From KBS-96 sp963722585 (GTDB taxonomy: Bacteria; Acidobacteriota; Terriglobia; Bryobacterales; Bryobacteraceae), in contig CAVRNU010000022.1 in NCBI GenBank assembly GCA_963722585.1, positions 62,001-126,000 of the forward strand: a stretch of 64,000 bases of DNA, read 5' to 3'. Positions 9,489-18,897 of the stretch are shown here, in pieces (within the stretch, counting starts at the first letter, position 1; every line of letters begins with the position of its first letter). Position numbers and translations under genes: made by a program. The notes below the pieces were generated by a model. That model had not been told where the DNA came from. It worked only from the letters and a program-made list of their open reading frames with translations, and did no database searches.

Positions 9489-10061
9489 ATGGCTGAGAAC
9501 GACACAACCAGCGCCGGCCTTGAGTTGCTTCCCTTGCGGGACGATGATCACATCCGGGGCGGCAGCGATCCTGAAATAACTCTCGTTGAGTTTGGAGATT
9601 ACGAGTGCCCCGGCTGCGGGGAGGCCTACGGCGTTATCAGGCGGATTGAAGCGGAGATGGGCGAGGCGCTGCGATTTGTCTTCCGCCAATTCCCATATTC
9701 GCGGATTCATCCCCACGCTGAACTAGCCGCTCAGGCAGCCGAATCGGCCGGCGCACAAGGGCGATTTTGGGAAATGCACGACTTGTTATTTCAACACCAG
9801 CAGGCACTCGAATTCAAGAACCTGATCGGGTACAGTAAGCAGTTGTATTTGGACACGCATCAGTTCAAAGACGATCTCAAAACCGAAAAATACATCGAGC
9901 GCGTCCGCGCGGATTTCAGAACGGGCGTGCAGAACGGCGTTTTCGGAACTCCGACCATATTCTTGAACGGCATCCGCCACAACGACAACTGCGACTATGA
10001 CACTCTCATGGCCGCTATCGAGCGGCACCGTGCCGAGCCGGAGTTGGAAGAAGCGGGTTAG
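9489..10061 (+). CDS. DsbA-family (thioredoxin-fold) disulfide oxidoreductase, cytoplasmic type
   Basis: A 190-residue thioredoxin-fold protein with a CPGC active site (GDYECPGCGEAY) and the cis-proline loop GTPTIFLNG. The helical insertion between them (AAESAGAQGRFWEMHDLLFQ) is typical of DsbA/FrnE-like proteins. No signal peptide is present and the protein starts directly with the NDTTSAGLELLPLR segment, so a cytoplasmic thiol-disulfide or peroxide-detoxification role is more likely than periplasmic folding. Its stop overlaps the stop of the convergent asparagine synthase gene by a few bases. Confidence 0.85.
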   Translation: MAENDTTSAGLELLPLRDDDHIRGGSDPEITLVEFGDYECPGCGEAYGVIRRIEAEMGEALRFVFRQFPYSRIHPHAELAAQAAESAGAQGRFWEMHDLLFQHQQALEFKNLIGYSKQLYLDTHQFKDDLKTEKYIERVRADFRTGVQNGVFGTPTIFLNGIRHNDNCDYDTLMAAIERHRAEPELEEAG

Positions 10062-11986
10062 GCGAAGAGCTTCCTTTCCGAGCCACAACCTCCAGGGAGT
10101 GCGGTGCCGGTAATAAAGAGACCCGCCCACAGCTCGAGGGTGAGCAGGCGCCAGATCCGGTCGGTGGCGTCCTCCTGACCGTTCAAGTGGCGCTGAATAA
10201 GCTGCTCGACCGGCCCCAGTTCCAACACAGAAGCAATGAAACCCGATGGGTTTAACACGGCGTCGTAAAACGGGCGCGCCTGGCGGTCGAGCAGCCAGGC
10301 ACGCAGCGGGGTCGGGAAACCCATCTTCTTACGAAACACGATCTCCCGCGGCAAGAGATCCTCGATCGCCTTCTTGAATATGTATTTCTGAACGCCGTTG
10401 TGAATTTTGAGCGAATCGGGAATCGAGGAGGCGAACTCGACCAGTTCGTGATCGAGCAGTGGAACACGGCTTTCGATAGACGCTGCCATGCTCATCTGGT
10501 CTTGCTTCATGAGCAGTTCGACAAGATAGGTTTTCTGATCGGCATAGAGCATCCGTGCGAGGAGCGATCCTCCTTCGTCCTTTTGGAAGTGCTCGAGGTA
10601 GTTGGTGTGGATGCCCTCGGCGCCTGTTGAAACAATTCGCCGCTGTTCGTCGGCCGGGAAGGCGCTGTAAAAGTTATCCAGGTACAACGATTCGATCGAA
10701 GGCTCGCGGAGCAGAAAAGTATGGCTCAGCTTCCGCCGCAAATCGGCTCGCATCAGGCTGGAACTTTGAATGAACCGCCGAAGAGATTTTCGGATGGATT
10801 GCGGGAAATGCTTGTAGGCGGAGGCCGCCCGCGCGTTGAGCAGATTCCACCGATAACGTTCATATCCGCCAAACAGTTCATCGCTTCCTTCGCCGGTCAA
10901 GACGACTTTCACTCGCCCGGCGGCGAGCTTTGAGACAAAATACAGCGGGACGCTCGAGGGCCACGCGATCGGCTCGTCTTCGTGCCAAATTAAACGCGGC
11001 AGGGCGTCAAAGAACTGATCCATGCCAATGCGCACTTCGTGATGGCTGGCGCCGATCGTGCGAGCCACTTGGGCCGCATAGCCAAGCTCGCTGTAGCTCG
11101 CTTCGTTATATCCGACCGAAAATGTTTGAATCGGGCCGCCCGTCAAGCGGCTCGCTATGGCGGCGATGGCGCTTGAATCGACTCCTCCGCTCAGAAACAT
11201 GCCGAGCGGCACGTCGCTCATCAGGCGAAGCTGAACGGTCTCTTCCAGACGCCGGCGGGTCTCGTGGATTAGGTCGGCCTCGCTTGCTCTCGCGGGTTTC
11301 GCGGCGGGGATGTCCCAATACTGGGTTATCTCGAGGTGGGGGACGCTGGCCGCGAAATCCAGAGTTAGGTAATACCCTGGCTGAAGCTTCTTGATGCCGC
11401 GAAACAATGTGTTTTCGCCGCTCAGGTAGCCAAACGCCAGGTATTCGGGAAGCGCCTCGCTTTCGAACGCCGCCGAAATGGCGGGATGCGTGAGTAGCGC
11501 CTTGATCTCGGAGGCAAATGCGAAGAGGCTGCCGTTCCAGAAATAATAGAATGGCTTCTTTCCCAGGCGGTCACGCGCACAGAAGAGCCGTTCATTTTCT
11601 GCATCCCAGATAGCAAAGGCGAACATCCCGCGAAACGAGGTAAGGCACTCGGCGCCGAATTGCTCATAGGCGTGGACAATCGTTTCGGTATCGCAGTGGG
11701 TCCGATAGATGTGTCCCGAACGCTCGAGTTGCGGGCGAAGCTGAGCGTGGTTGAAGATTTCGCCGTTGTAGACGATTTGGACGGTGCCCGACTCATTCGT
11801 CATGGGCTGATGGCCTGCGGGCAGGTCGACAATGCTTAAGCGGCGATGCCCGAGAGCTGCACAGCCATCGATGTAGAAGCCGGAATCGTCAGGGCCTCGG
11901 TGCGCGATCGCATCCGTCATCCTTTGGAGGATGACGCTCGATTCGGGAGGGGATCGGCGAGAGATGAAACCTGCAATTCCGCACAT
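10058..11986 (-). CDS. asnB: Asparagine synthase (glutamine-hydrolysing)
   Basis: A 642-residue protein that makes asparagine from aspartate, glutamine and ATP. The N-terminal Ntn glutaminase starts with the catalytic Cys2 (MCGIAGF) and contains AHRGPDDSG, LGHRRLSIVDL and YNGEIFNH. The synthetase domain has the PP-loop FLSGGVDSSAIAA, followed by LTGEGSDELFGGYERY and later MKQDQMSMAASIESRVPLLDH. Length fits the AsnB class. In this lineage such proteins can also amidate exopolysaccharide or peptide substrates, so a housekeeping role is probable rather than certain. It is transcribed alone, convergent with the DsbA-family gene. Confidence 0.93.
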   Translation of the reverse strand: MCGIAGFISRRSPPESSVILQRMTDAIAHRGPDDSGFYIDGCAALGHRRLSIVDLPAGHQPMTNESGTVQIVYNGEIFNHAQLRPQLERSGHIYRTHCDTETIVHAYEQFGAECLTSFRGMFAFAIWDAENERLFCARDRLGKKPFYYFWNGSLFAFASEIKALLTHPAISAAFESEALPEYLAFGYLSGENTLFRGIKKLQPGYYLTLDFAASVPHLEITQYWDIPAAKPARASEADLIHETRRRLEETVQLRLMSDVPLGMFLSGGVDSSAIAAIASRLTGGPIQTFSVGYNEASYSELGYAAQVARTIGASHHEVRIGMDQFFDALPRLIWHEDEPIAWPSSVPLYFVSKLAAGRVKVVLTGEGSDELFGGYERYRWNLLNARAASAYKHFPQSIRKSLRRFIQSSSLMRADLRRKLSHTFLLREPSIESLYLDNFYSAFPADEQRRIVSTGAEGIHTNYLEHFQKDEGGSLLARMLYADQKTYLVELLMKQDQMSMAASIESRVPLLDHELVEFASSIPDSLKIHNGVQKYIFKKAIEDLLPREIVFRKKMGFPTPLRAWLLDRQARPFYDAVLNPSGFIASVLELGPVEQLIQRHLNGQEDATDRIWRLLTLELWAGLFITGTALPGGCGSERKLFA

Positions 11987-12067
11987 GACGGGAGGTCTGA
12001 TTCAGGGGCGCGAACAAACGAACCCAACGTACTTAAGTACTTTATTTCCAGTTTATTACGGACTATA

Positions 12068-12226
12068 TCACCGGGGAATCGGGCTCCATTTCCAACGATA
12101 AGAGCGCCGAAAGCAGGTATGACAACGCTGCGGGGAATATAGAAATATCATGGCAACCCAGTCGTACCAGCGGCGCCGGGTATCGTGGCAATTACGGGCG
12201 AGGCAAACCGGACAGGTGCGCGTCAT
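12068..12226 (-). CDS. Small zinc-ribbon-like protein (52 aa)
   Basis: A short ORF with two Cys pairs, CPVC near the N terminus and CHTC near the C terminus, separated by an Arg/Trp-rich helix (TRRRWYDWVAMIFLYSPQ) and followed by FRRSYRWKW. This layout (CxxC, a basic/aromatic spacer with a YP turn, RCxxC, FR.R.W) matches tiny zinc-ribbon proteins I know as common in Acidobacteriota, of unknown function. The ATG at 12226 is preferred over a TTG at 12253. It occupies part of the 450 bp gap between asnB and a divergent TonB receptor; no strong ribosome site is seen. Confidence 0.5.
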   Translation of the reverse strand: MTRTCPVCLARNCHDTRRRWYDWVAMIFLYSPQRCHTCFRRSYRWKWSPIPR

Positions 12227-12253
12227 GCAATGTAAGTCGGTCGAGAAGGCCAA

Positions 12254-12436
12254 TTTTATCGCATTTTGACAGGCCGAGCAAAAGTCAAGTGTCAGCAGTA
12301 CTACAGCGTACTAGATGGCTCAGCCAAGATCTGGCGCCTTCCGCCCACCGCCAAAATTAGCCCGCTCGTCTAACTACCCGGATCAGTGGTCAGATTTATC
12401 TTTAGCGTTCCCCGGCCGAGGCCACACAATCGTGAA
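12254..12436. other. Intergenic region upstream of TonB receptor
   Basis: No convincing coding frame, hairpin terminator or repeat is visible. It must hold the promoters of the divergent zinc-ribbon ORF and the TonB receptor, but no confident -35/-10 pair could be assigned. Confidence 0.4.
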
Positions 12437-15205
12437 ATGAGAAAGCTCGCTTCGGTAATCTGTGTCTGGCTTGGCTTTGCGCTTAGTTGGTGCGGCAGCT
12501 TCTGCTATGCACAGACCAACGGAACGGTTCACGGTTCCGTGGTGGACCCCTCGGGAGCGGCGGTCAACGGGGCAACCGTTGAAATTCAGAATCCGGTTTC
12601 GCACTATAGCGAGAGCACCCAGACTGACAGCGCGGGAAACTTTCAGTTCGTCAACATTCCCTACAACAACTATCATGTGAGCACCACCGCGAACGGCTTT
12701 CAGGCCAGCGCTCAGGACGTGAATGTGCGATCAACGGTGCCGATCGAGTTAAAGATCGGTTTAAAGCTGGGCGCGGAAACGACTACCGTGAACGTGGAAG
12801 CGGGAGGCGATTTGCTTGAGACCGTTCCGACTACCCACACGGATGTGGATCGGGCATTATTTGAAAAGCTTCCTCTCGAAAGCCAGTCGTCGTCTCTCAG
12901 CTCTCTGGTGACGTTGGCTTCGCCGGGAGTTGCGGCGGACTCGAACGGCTTGTTTCATGGACTCGGAGATCACGCGTCGAATTCATTCTCGGTTGACGGC
13001 CAGCCGATTACCGATCAGCAGAGCAAAGTCTTCTCGAATCAGCTTCCGGTTGACGCCGTGCAGTCGATGGAGGTGATTGAGGGAGCTCCGCCCGCCGAAT
13101 ATGGCGACAAAACTAGTCTGGTCATCGTGGTGAATACGCGTTCGGGTCTCGGCGTCAAGCAGCCACACGGCGACGTGACGGCGTCGTACGGCACGTTTGG
13201 AAGTTCAAACGGAGCGGTCGATCTGGCTTACGGTGGAAATACGTGGGGCAACTTTATTTCGCTGAGTGGGCTGAATACGGGCCGATTCCTCGATCCGCCC
13301 GAGTTCCAGGTCATGCACGATAAAGGCAATCAAGAAAACTTTTTCGATCGCGTCGATTATAAGCCCTCCGACTACGACACGTTCAGCCTAAACGGGGGCT
13401 TTACGCGGTCGTGGTTCCAGACGCCGAATTCATTCGACGCTCAAAATGCGACGGCGTGGTCGGGGCTGACGGTCGATAACGGGGGACTCGGCCCCAACGG
13501 CTTGCCTGTTGGTTCGCAGGACCAGCGATCGAAGATCAGAACGTTCAATGTTGCGCCGACCTGGACGCGGCTGCTCGATCCGAATACCGTGCTGACATTC
13601 GGCGGCTTCGCGCGGCAGGATCAATATAACTATTATCCGAGCGACAATCCCTTCGCCGATCTCACGCCCAATTTGCAGAGCGAGAGCATCGGCCAGAATC
13701 GCAGGCTTACGAATCTTGGACTGCGCAGCGACTTGTCGTATTCAAACGGCATTCACAACGTGAAGGCGGGAGTGACGTATGAAGACACGATCCTCACGGA
13801 AAAGGACACTTTTGGCATTGTTAATCCAAACTTGAACGCGGTATGTTTGAATGCCGATGGTAGCCCGTACACCGGCGCCGGCATCACCGATCCGTCGCAA
13901 TGTACCGGGGCGCTGACACCGAATCCGTCCTTTTCGCCGATTCTGGGCTGCATCGACCTGACCAGAACGTCTCCCTTGCCGGCGTCGGACGGCTGCTCAA
14001 ATTCGACCAGTGCGAGCTACCTATATAACGGTCACGCAGACATACGGGAAGTGGCGCTATACATCCAGGACCAAATCACGCTCAAGAACTGGACCTTCAA
14101 CCTGGGGATTCGTGGCGACATTTATCACGGCATCACCAAGGCCACGCAGGCTGAACCTCGCGTTGGAATCGCGTACAACATTAAGCCGACGAACACGGTG
14201 CTGCGGATTTCGTATGCGCGGACGCTCGAGACGCCATTTAACGAGAATTTGATTCTATCGAGCACGGGATGCAACAACCCCGTAGTGAACGCGCTTCAGT
14301 CGGCCACTCAGGGCTATCCGTGCATCACGAATCCTCTCACTCCGGGCCAGCGCAACGAATTCCATGCCGGTCTTCAGCAGGCGTTTGGAAAATTTCTGGT
14401 GATCGATGGCGAATACATTTGGAAATACACCCATGAAGCCTACGATTTCAGCGTTTTTGGAAACACCCCGATCACGTATCCCATCGAGTGGGCACGCTCG
14501 AAGATCCCGGGGTTTGCGATCCGGGCCAGCATGCCGAACTTCCACGGCTTGTCGGCTTATACGGTGATGTCCTCGGTAGCGGCTCGCTTTTTCGAGCCGC
14601 AAGTTAGCGGTATTGGCGTGACTCCAACTTCTGTAGGCGCGAACGGAGTCTTCCGCATCGACCACGACGAAAGCTTCAATCAAACTACTCACCTGCAATA
14701 CCAGCCCTGGAAGAATGGGCCGTGGCTGGGCTTCAACTGGCGCTTTGACAGCGGCCTCGTCGCCGGTCCGGTGCCGTGCGCAGGCGGCAACTGCGCGAAC
14801 GGACCGCTGGGAAGCGATACCACTGTCGACGTTTCCAACCTGTCGCCCGACCAACAGTTTGAGGCGGGACTATTTTGCGGGAGCGTCCACGCCACCCCTA
14901 CTACTCCGATCAGTCCAACAGGCTTATGCCCGGCGTCGCAGTATGGATCCAATCTGGTGAAAATACCCACGCCAGGCACGGAGAATGACGACCACAACCC
15001 GCCGCGCATCGCGTCCCGCAATCTCTTCGATCTTGCGCTGGGAGACGACAATCTTTTCCACACCGAAAGATACAAGTGGAGCGCTCGGCTGGAGATCATC
15101 AACCTCACGAACCAATATTCGCTCTACAATTTCCTTTCGACCTTCAGCGGCACCCACTACGTTACGCCGCGGACGGTGACGGGAACGATCGGCTTTCATT
15201 TTTAA
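12437..15205 (+). CDS. TonB-dependent receptor, Oar-like, with carboxypeptidase-regulatory-like domain
   Basis: A 922-residue outer-membrane receptor. It starts with a signal peptide (residues 1-25, cleavage near CYA-Q), then a beta-sandwich regulatory-like domain (GTVHGSVVDPSGAAVNGATVEIQN) at about 27-105. A plug-like region follows (FSVDGQPITDQQSK, PAEYGDKTSLVIVVNTRSG), and then a long barrel ending in an aromatic residue (TVTGTIGFHF). The ATG at 12437 is chosen because the frame before it adds non-signal residues. Relatives in Acidobacteriota are thought to import oligosaccharides or peptides, but the substrate cannot be inferred here. It converges on a LytTR response regulator. It appears intact, unlike three other receptors in the window. 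Confidence 0.88.
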   Translation: MRKLASVICVWLGFALSWCGSFCYAQTNGTVHGSVVDPSGAAVNGATVEIQNPVSHYSESTQTDSAGNFQFVNIPYNNYHVSTTANGFQASAQDVNVRSTVPIELKIGLKLGAETTTVNVEAGGDLLETVPTTHTDVDRALFEKLPLESQSSSLSSLVTLASPGVAADSNGLFHGLGDHASNSFSVDGQPITDQQSKVFSNQLPVDAVQSMEVIEGAPPAEYGDKTSLVIVVNTRSGLGVKQPHGDVTASYGTFGSSNGAVDLAYGGNTWGNFISLSGLNTGRFLDPPEFQVMHDKGNQENFFDRVDYKPSDYDTFSLNGGFTRSWFQTPNSFDAQNATAWSGLTVDNGGLGPNGLPVGSQDQRSKIRTFNVAPTWTRLLDPNTVLTFGGFARQDQYNYYPSDNPFADLTPNLQSESIGQNRRLTNLGLRSDLSYSNGIHNVKAGVTYEDTILTEKDTFGIVNPNLNAVCLNADGSPYTGAGITDPSQCTGALTPNPSFSPILGCIDLTRTSPLPASDGCSNSTSASYLYNGHADIREVALYIQDQITLKNWTFNLGIRGDIYHGITKATQAEPRVGIAYNIKPTNTVLRISYARTLETPFNENLILSSTGCNNPVVNALQSATQGYPCITNPLTPGQRNEFHAGLQQAFGKFLVIDGEYIWKYTHEAYDFSVFGNTPITYPIEWARSKIPGFAIRASMPNFHGLSAYTVMSSVAARFFEPQVSGIGVTPTSVGANGVFRIDHDESFNQTTHLQYQPWKNGPWLGFNWRFDSGLVAGPVPCAGGNCANGPLGSDTTVDVSNLSPDQQFEAGLFCGSVHATPTTPISPTGLCPASQYGSNLVKIPTPGTENDDHNPPRIASRNLFDLALGDDNLFHTERYKWSARLEIINLTNQYSLYNFLSTFSGTHYVTPRTVTGTIGFHF

Positions 15206-15223
15206 GGCGCGTGTCTGGCGCCT
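15205..15223. terminator. Hairpin between convergent genes
   Basis: Perfect 6-bp stem AGGCGC / GCGCCT with a 7-nt loop directly after the receptor stop codon and 9 bp before the stop of the response regulator. No clear U-tract follows on either strand, so bidirectional termination is only a possibility. Confidence 0.3.
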
Positions 15224-15231
15224 AGGGTGAA

Positions 15232-15990
15232 TCAGCCGCTAAGCAGATCGCGTACATTCCTGGCTTGGCGTTTGCTGACGACAAATTCCTGCCCGTTGTT
15301 GAGGGTGATGAGCCAGCGCTGGCTGGTGATCATGCTCATTTTTCGAATTTGCTCGACGTTCACAAGCGCGTTCCGGTGAATTCGTCGAAACGAGCTGTTC
15401 CGCAGCCGCTCTTCAATTGACTTCAAGTTCTGCGTGGCCGTATAGCGTTGCTTTTGGGTGACGATCCACGTTATGTCTCCTTCGGCTTGAAAGGCTAGCA
15501 CTTCGTTGGGGCTTAAAAGAAAAAAGTCGTCGCCTAGCTTACCGACGATTTTGCGGATTTTATGCGGGGTGAGGGTAGCGGCGGGGACTATTTCCTGTAA
15601 ATGCGCCAGATTCTCCGCGGCTTGCAAGGGATTCCGAGCGATTCTCCGAGCGCGTTCCACCGCTTGCACCAGGCGCTGTTGACCGATCGGTTTGAGCAGA
15701 TAATCCACCGCTCCCGCCTCGAATGCCCGGATGGCGTGCTGATCGTAGGCGGTCACCATGATAACGGCCGGCAAATGTCCCTGGCCAAGGCGATCCAAGA
15801 GTTCGAAGCCGCTCATTCCCGGCATTTGGATATCAAGGAAGACGACATCGGGCTTGACGGAAGAAATCTTCGAGAGCGCAGTTTCTCCGTCGTCGGCCTC
15901 GCCCACTATCTCGATGGAATCGATGAGTTCGAGCTCCTCGCGGAGGACCTGGCGAGCCACCGGTTCGTCGTCTACGATAAGGGCGCGCAT
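15232..15990 (-). CDS. LytTR-family response regulator
   Basis: A 252-residue two-domain regulator. Residues 1-120 are a receiver domain with the acidic pair DD at 7-8, phosphoacceptor Asp53 (VVFLDIQMPG), the T/A switch (MVTAYD) and the lysine in YLLKPI. Residues about 145-250 form a LytTR DNA-binding domain (GDDFFLLSPNEVLAFQAEG ... SFRRIHRNALVNVEQI ... VSKRQARNVRDLL). The usual partner is a membrane histidine kinase of the LytS/5TM or HisKA_7TM type, but none is adjacent. It stands alone, convergent with a TonB receptor, and its target genes are unknown. Confidence 0.92.
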   Translation of the reverse strand: MRALIVDDEPVARQVLREELELIDSIEIVGEADDGETALSKISSVKPDVVFLDIQMPGMSGFELLDRLGQGHLPAVIMVTAYDQHAIRAFEAGAVDYLLKPIGQQRLVQAVERARRIARNPLQAAENLAHLQEIVPAATLTPHKIRKIVGKLGDDFFLLSPNEVLAFQAEGDITWIVTQKQRYTATQNLKSIEERLRNSSFRRIHRNALVNVEQIRKMSMITSQRWLITLNNGQEFVVSKRQARNVRDLLSG

Positions 15991-16352
15991 ATGGGGAATA
16001 CGGTACGTTTACGCTTCCTCATAGTAATCGTCCACTACTTATCGACATATGGGCTGTGATGGGTGCGTCGGCGGGCGATTTTGGCCGTCGAGCGGAACAT
16101 CAGTAGAGAAAGGGAGCAGCCGTCACAGCGCCTTGTGAGGCACCGTCAAAAACCCCATTACACAGCCTCCCACCGACGAGGCTAATTGCTCTTGCGTACG
16201 TAGCCAACCGGCGCGCAGGACGCCATTCTGCCCCACACCGCTTGCACACAACATTTCTAACGGTTGGTGGCCTGTCGGCTGAAAGGCAGCGCAACAAACG
16301 ATCGCAAGCGCTAAGTTAACGTTTATGGGGACAGCTGCGCCATACTTCCGGC
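15991..16352. other. Intergenic region between LytTR regulator and murG
   Basis: A 362 bp gap between divergent genes. Short frames exist on both strands but none has a recognisable motif, signal peptide or good ribosome site. It should contain the promoter of the murG-ftsZ cluster; no clear -35/-10 pair could be assigned. Confidence 0.4.
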
Positions 16353-17456
16353 ATGTCTAGATTTCGTTTCATCATGGCGGGAGGCGGGACCGGCGGTCAC
16401 GTCTTTCCCGCTTTGGCCGTAGCGCAGATTTTGCGCGAGCGCGGACACGAAATCTTGTTTATTGGGACGCGCGACGGCATGGAATCGCGGCTGGTGCCCG
16501 CCGCCGGCTACGAGATGGAGTTTGTGCGAGTAGGCGGATTGAACCGTGTGGGGCTCAAGCGCCAATTGCAGACGGCGGTGGAATTGCCGGTGAGCGCCGG
16601 CGCTGCAACGGGAATCTTAAGCGCGTGGAAACCGGACGCGGTTTTCAGCATGGGTGGATTTGTCGCGGGACCAGTTGTGATTGCCGCGGTACTGCGGCGC
16701 GCGCCGCTGGTGGTGATGGAGCCCAATGCCATGCCGGGCTTTACCAACCGCAGGGCCGCGCCTTTTGTATACCGCGCGCTGGTTGGTTTTGAGGAGACGG
16801 CGCGATGGTTCCCGGCTGGAAAAACGGAAGTGACCGGGCTGCCGATCCGCGAAGAATTTTTCAGACTGACTCCAAAAGCGGAGGGAGTATTTACACTCCT
16901 CATCACGGGCGGCAGCCGGGGCGCGCGAACGTTGAATCGAGCATCGCGCGAGAGCTGGCCGCTATTCAGGGAACATCGAACCCCGATCCGGATTGTGCAT
17001 CAAACCGGAAGCAGCGAACACGACGCATTGGCGCGCGAGTTTGAAGCGGCGGGGATGGAGGGCGAGGTTGTCCCATTTATTAATGAGATGGCGTGGGCGT
17101 TCGCGCAAGCAGACCTTGTTCTCGGACGCGCGGGCGCCGGCGGAGTCGGCGAGATTGCGGCTGCGGGCATGCCATCGATCCTGGTTCCGCTGCCCTTCGC
17201 CGCAGACGATCATCAGCGGAAAAATGCGGAAGCACTGGTGAAACAGGGTGCGGCGCGGATGATCCTGGACAAGGAGCTTAGCGGCCGGCGATTGTTTGAA
17301 GAAGTGGAAGCGCTGCGCCAAAGCCCCGAAATCTTCACCGAGATGCGTGAACGGGTGCGCCAGTTTGCGCGGCCTGGTGCGGCGGAGCGGGCAGCCGAAG
17401 TACTGGAACGAGCGGCGCGCGAAAAAAGTTTGAGAAAACGGCGGTTTGGGCGCTGA
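16353..17456 (+). CDS. murG: UDP-N-acetylglucosamine--N-acetylmuramyl-(pentapeptide) pyrophosphoryl-undecaprenol GlcNAc transferase
   Basis: MurG converts lipid I to lipid II on the cytoplasmic face of the inner membrane. The 367-residue protein has the GGGTGGHVFPALAVA loop near the N terminus, the first-domain GGFVAGPV and PNAMPGFTNR motifs, and the second-domain GGSRGARTLN. The UDP-GlcNAc site reads GRAGAGGVGEIAAAGMPSILVPLPFAADDHQ. It is the first gene of a short division/cell-wall cluster; the usual upstream neighbours (mraY, murD, ftsW) are not here, since the preceding gene is on the opposite strand. murC follows 46 bp downstream. Confidence 0.97.
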   Translation: MSRFRFIMAGGGTGGHVFPALAVAQILRERGHEILFIGTRDGMESRLVPAAGYEMEFVRVGGLNRVGLKRQLQTAVELPVSAGAATGILSAWKPDAVFSMGGFVAGPVVIAAVLRRAPLVVMEPNAMPGFTNRRAAPFVYRALVGFEETARWFPAGKTEVTGLPIREEFFRLTPKAEGVFTLLITGGSRGARTLNRASRESWPLFREHRTPIRIVHQTGSSEHDALAREFEAAGMEGEVVPFINEMAWAFAQADLVLGRAGAGGVGEIAAAGMPSILVPLPFAADDHQRKNAEALVKQGAARMILDKELSGRRLFEEVEALRQSPEIFTEMRERVRQFARPGAAERAAEVLERAAREKSLRKRRFGR

Positions 17457-17502
17457 TTTGCATTGACACGCTCCCTGAAAGCCGAAACAATACTGTTTTG
17501 AA

Positions 17503-18897
17503 ATGTTTTTGAAGCCCCAGCACGTGCATTTCGTGGGAATCGGGGGCATCGGGATGAGCGGCATTGCCGAGGTGCTGCTGAGTTTGGGGTATCAGGTTTC
17601 GGGTTCCGACGTTCGTGCAAGTCCCATCACCGACCGGCTCGCTAAGTTGGGCGCCCGCATTTACGTGGGACACAACGCCGGAAACGTAGAGGGCGCGAAA
17701 GCGATTGTAGTTACCTCGGCGCTCGAGGAAACAAATCCCGAGATAACGGAAGCGAAGCGGCTGCAGATTCCAATCATTCCGCGCGGCGAGATGCTCGCGG
17801 AATTGATGCGGTTGAAGTTTGGGATCGCGATTGCGGGGAGCCACGGCAAGACGACGACCACTTCGATGGTTGCTAACGTGCTGAATCTGGCGGGCCTCGA
17901 TCCGACCGTTGTCGTGGGGGGACGCATGGCGGCGATGGGAGGTTCGAACGCGCGAATCGGAAAGAGCCAGTTGTTGATTGTGGAATCGGACGAATCGGAC
18001 GGATCGTTCCTGAAGCTGGCGCCGATTATCGCGGTGGTGACCAATATCGACCGCGAACATCTGGATCACTATGCGGATATTGAAGAAATACGTTCGGCGT
18101 TCACTGATTTTGTGAATAAGGTTCCATTTTATGGCGCGGTGGTCCTGTGTATGGAAGACGCGAACATACAGCGGATCTATCCGGAGATCAGGCGGCGCAC
18201 AATCACCTATGGCCGGACGGCGCAAGTGGATCTCGAGATCGGCGCTGTCGAGCTTGGCGCGCAGTCGAGCCGGTTTCGGATCGCGCGGCGGGGCGAGGAC
18301 CTGGGGCAGTTCGAACTGAATGTGCCCGGTGTTCACAACGTTTTGAACGCGACGGCGGCTGTGGGCGTGAGTCTCGAGATGGATTTGAGCGTCGAGCAGG
18401 TCCGCGACGGCCTGGGGCAGTTCAGCGGCGTGGATCGCAGGTTCACGGTGCGCGGAGTCGAGCGCGGAGTCACTGTGGTGGATGATTACGGGCATCATCC
18501 GACAGAGATCAAGGCAACGCTGGCAGCAGCGCGTCTTTCGAACTTCAAGAATATCCGCGTGCTGTTTCAGCCGCATCGCTTCACGCGCACGAAGCATCTG
18601 CTGGACGATTTCGGAACCGCGTTCCACCAGGCGGATGACGTATACCTGCTGGACATTTACGCAGCATCGGAGCGGGAAATTGAGGGCGTTTCAGGAGCGG
18701 CGCTGGCGGACAAAGTTCGGTCGTATGGGCATCGTTCCGTCCATTACGTGGCAGCCATGCCAGACGGTATCGCGCAGATAGCGGCGGCCGCGGAACCGGG
18801 CGATCTTATCGTTACGCTGGGCGCGGGCAGTGTGGCTCAAGCCGGCGACAAGATTCTCGAGCTTTTGCGAGAGGCGGCAAATGGCACGGCGGCCTGA
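17503..18897 (+). CDS. murC: UDP-N-acetylmuramate--L-alanine ligase
   Basis: MurC adds the first amino acid, L-alanine, to UDP-MurNAc in the cytoplasm. The 464-residue protein has the dinucleotide-type N-domain GIGGIGMSGIAEVLL, the ATP-binding loop AGSHGKTTTTSM, ESDESDGSF, NIDREHLDHY, and the C-terminal DDYGHHPTEI and FQPHRFTRT motifs specific to MurC. Its 3' end overlaps ftsQ by 17 bp. In many bacteria murB and ddl lie between murC and ftsQ; both are absent here. Confidence 0.97.
   Translation: MFLKPQHVHFVGIGGIGMSGIAEVLLSLGYQVSGSDVRASPITDRLAKLGARIYVGHNAGNVEGAKAIVVTSALEETNPEITEAKRLQIPIIPRGEMLAELMRLKFGIAIAGSHGKTTTTSMVANVLNLAGLDPTVVVGGRMAAMGGSNARIGKSQLLIVESDESDGSFLKLAPIIAVVTNIDREHLDHYADIEEIRSAFTDFVNKVPFYGAVVLCMEDANIQRIYPEIRRRTITYGRTAQVDLEIGAVELGAQSSRFRIARRGEDLGQFELNVPGVHNVLNATAAVGVSLEMDLSVEQVRDGLGQFSGVDRRFTVRGVERGVTVVDDYGHHPTEIKATLAAARLSNFKNIRVLFQPHRFTRTKHLLDDFGTAFHQADDVYLLDIYAASEREIEGVSGAALADKVRSYGHRSVHYVAAMPDGIAQIAAAAEPGDLIVTLGAGSVAQAGDKILELLREAANGTAA

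Noticed and set aside
17335..18627. 430-codon frame on the minus strand
   Set aside because: Antisense to murC with His/Arg-rich low-information sequence; murC is certain.
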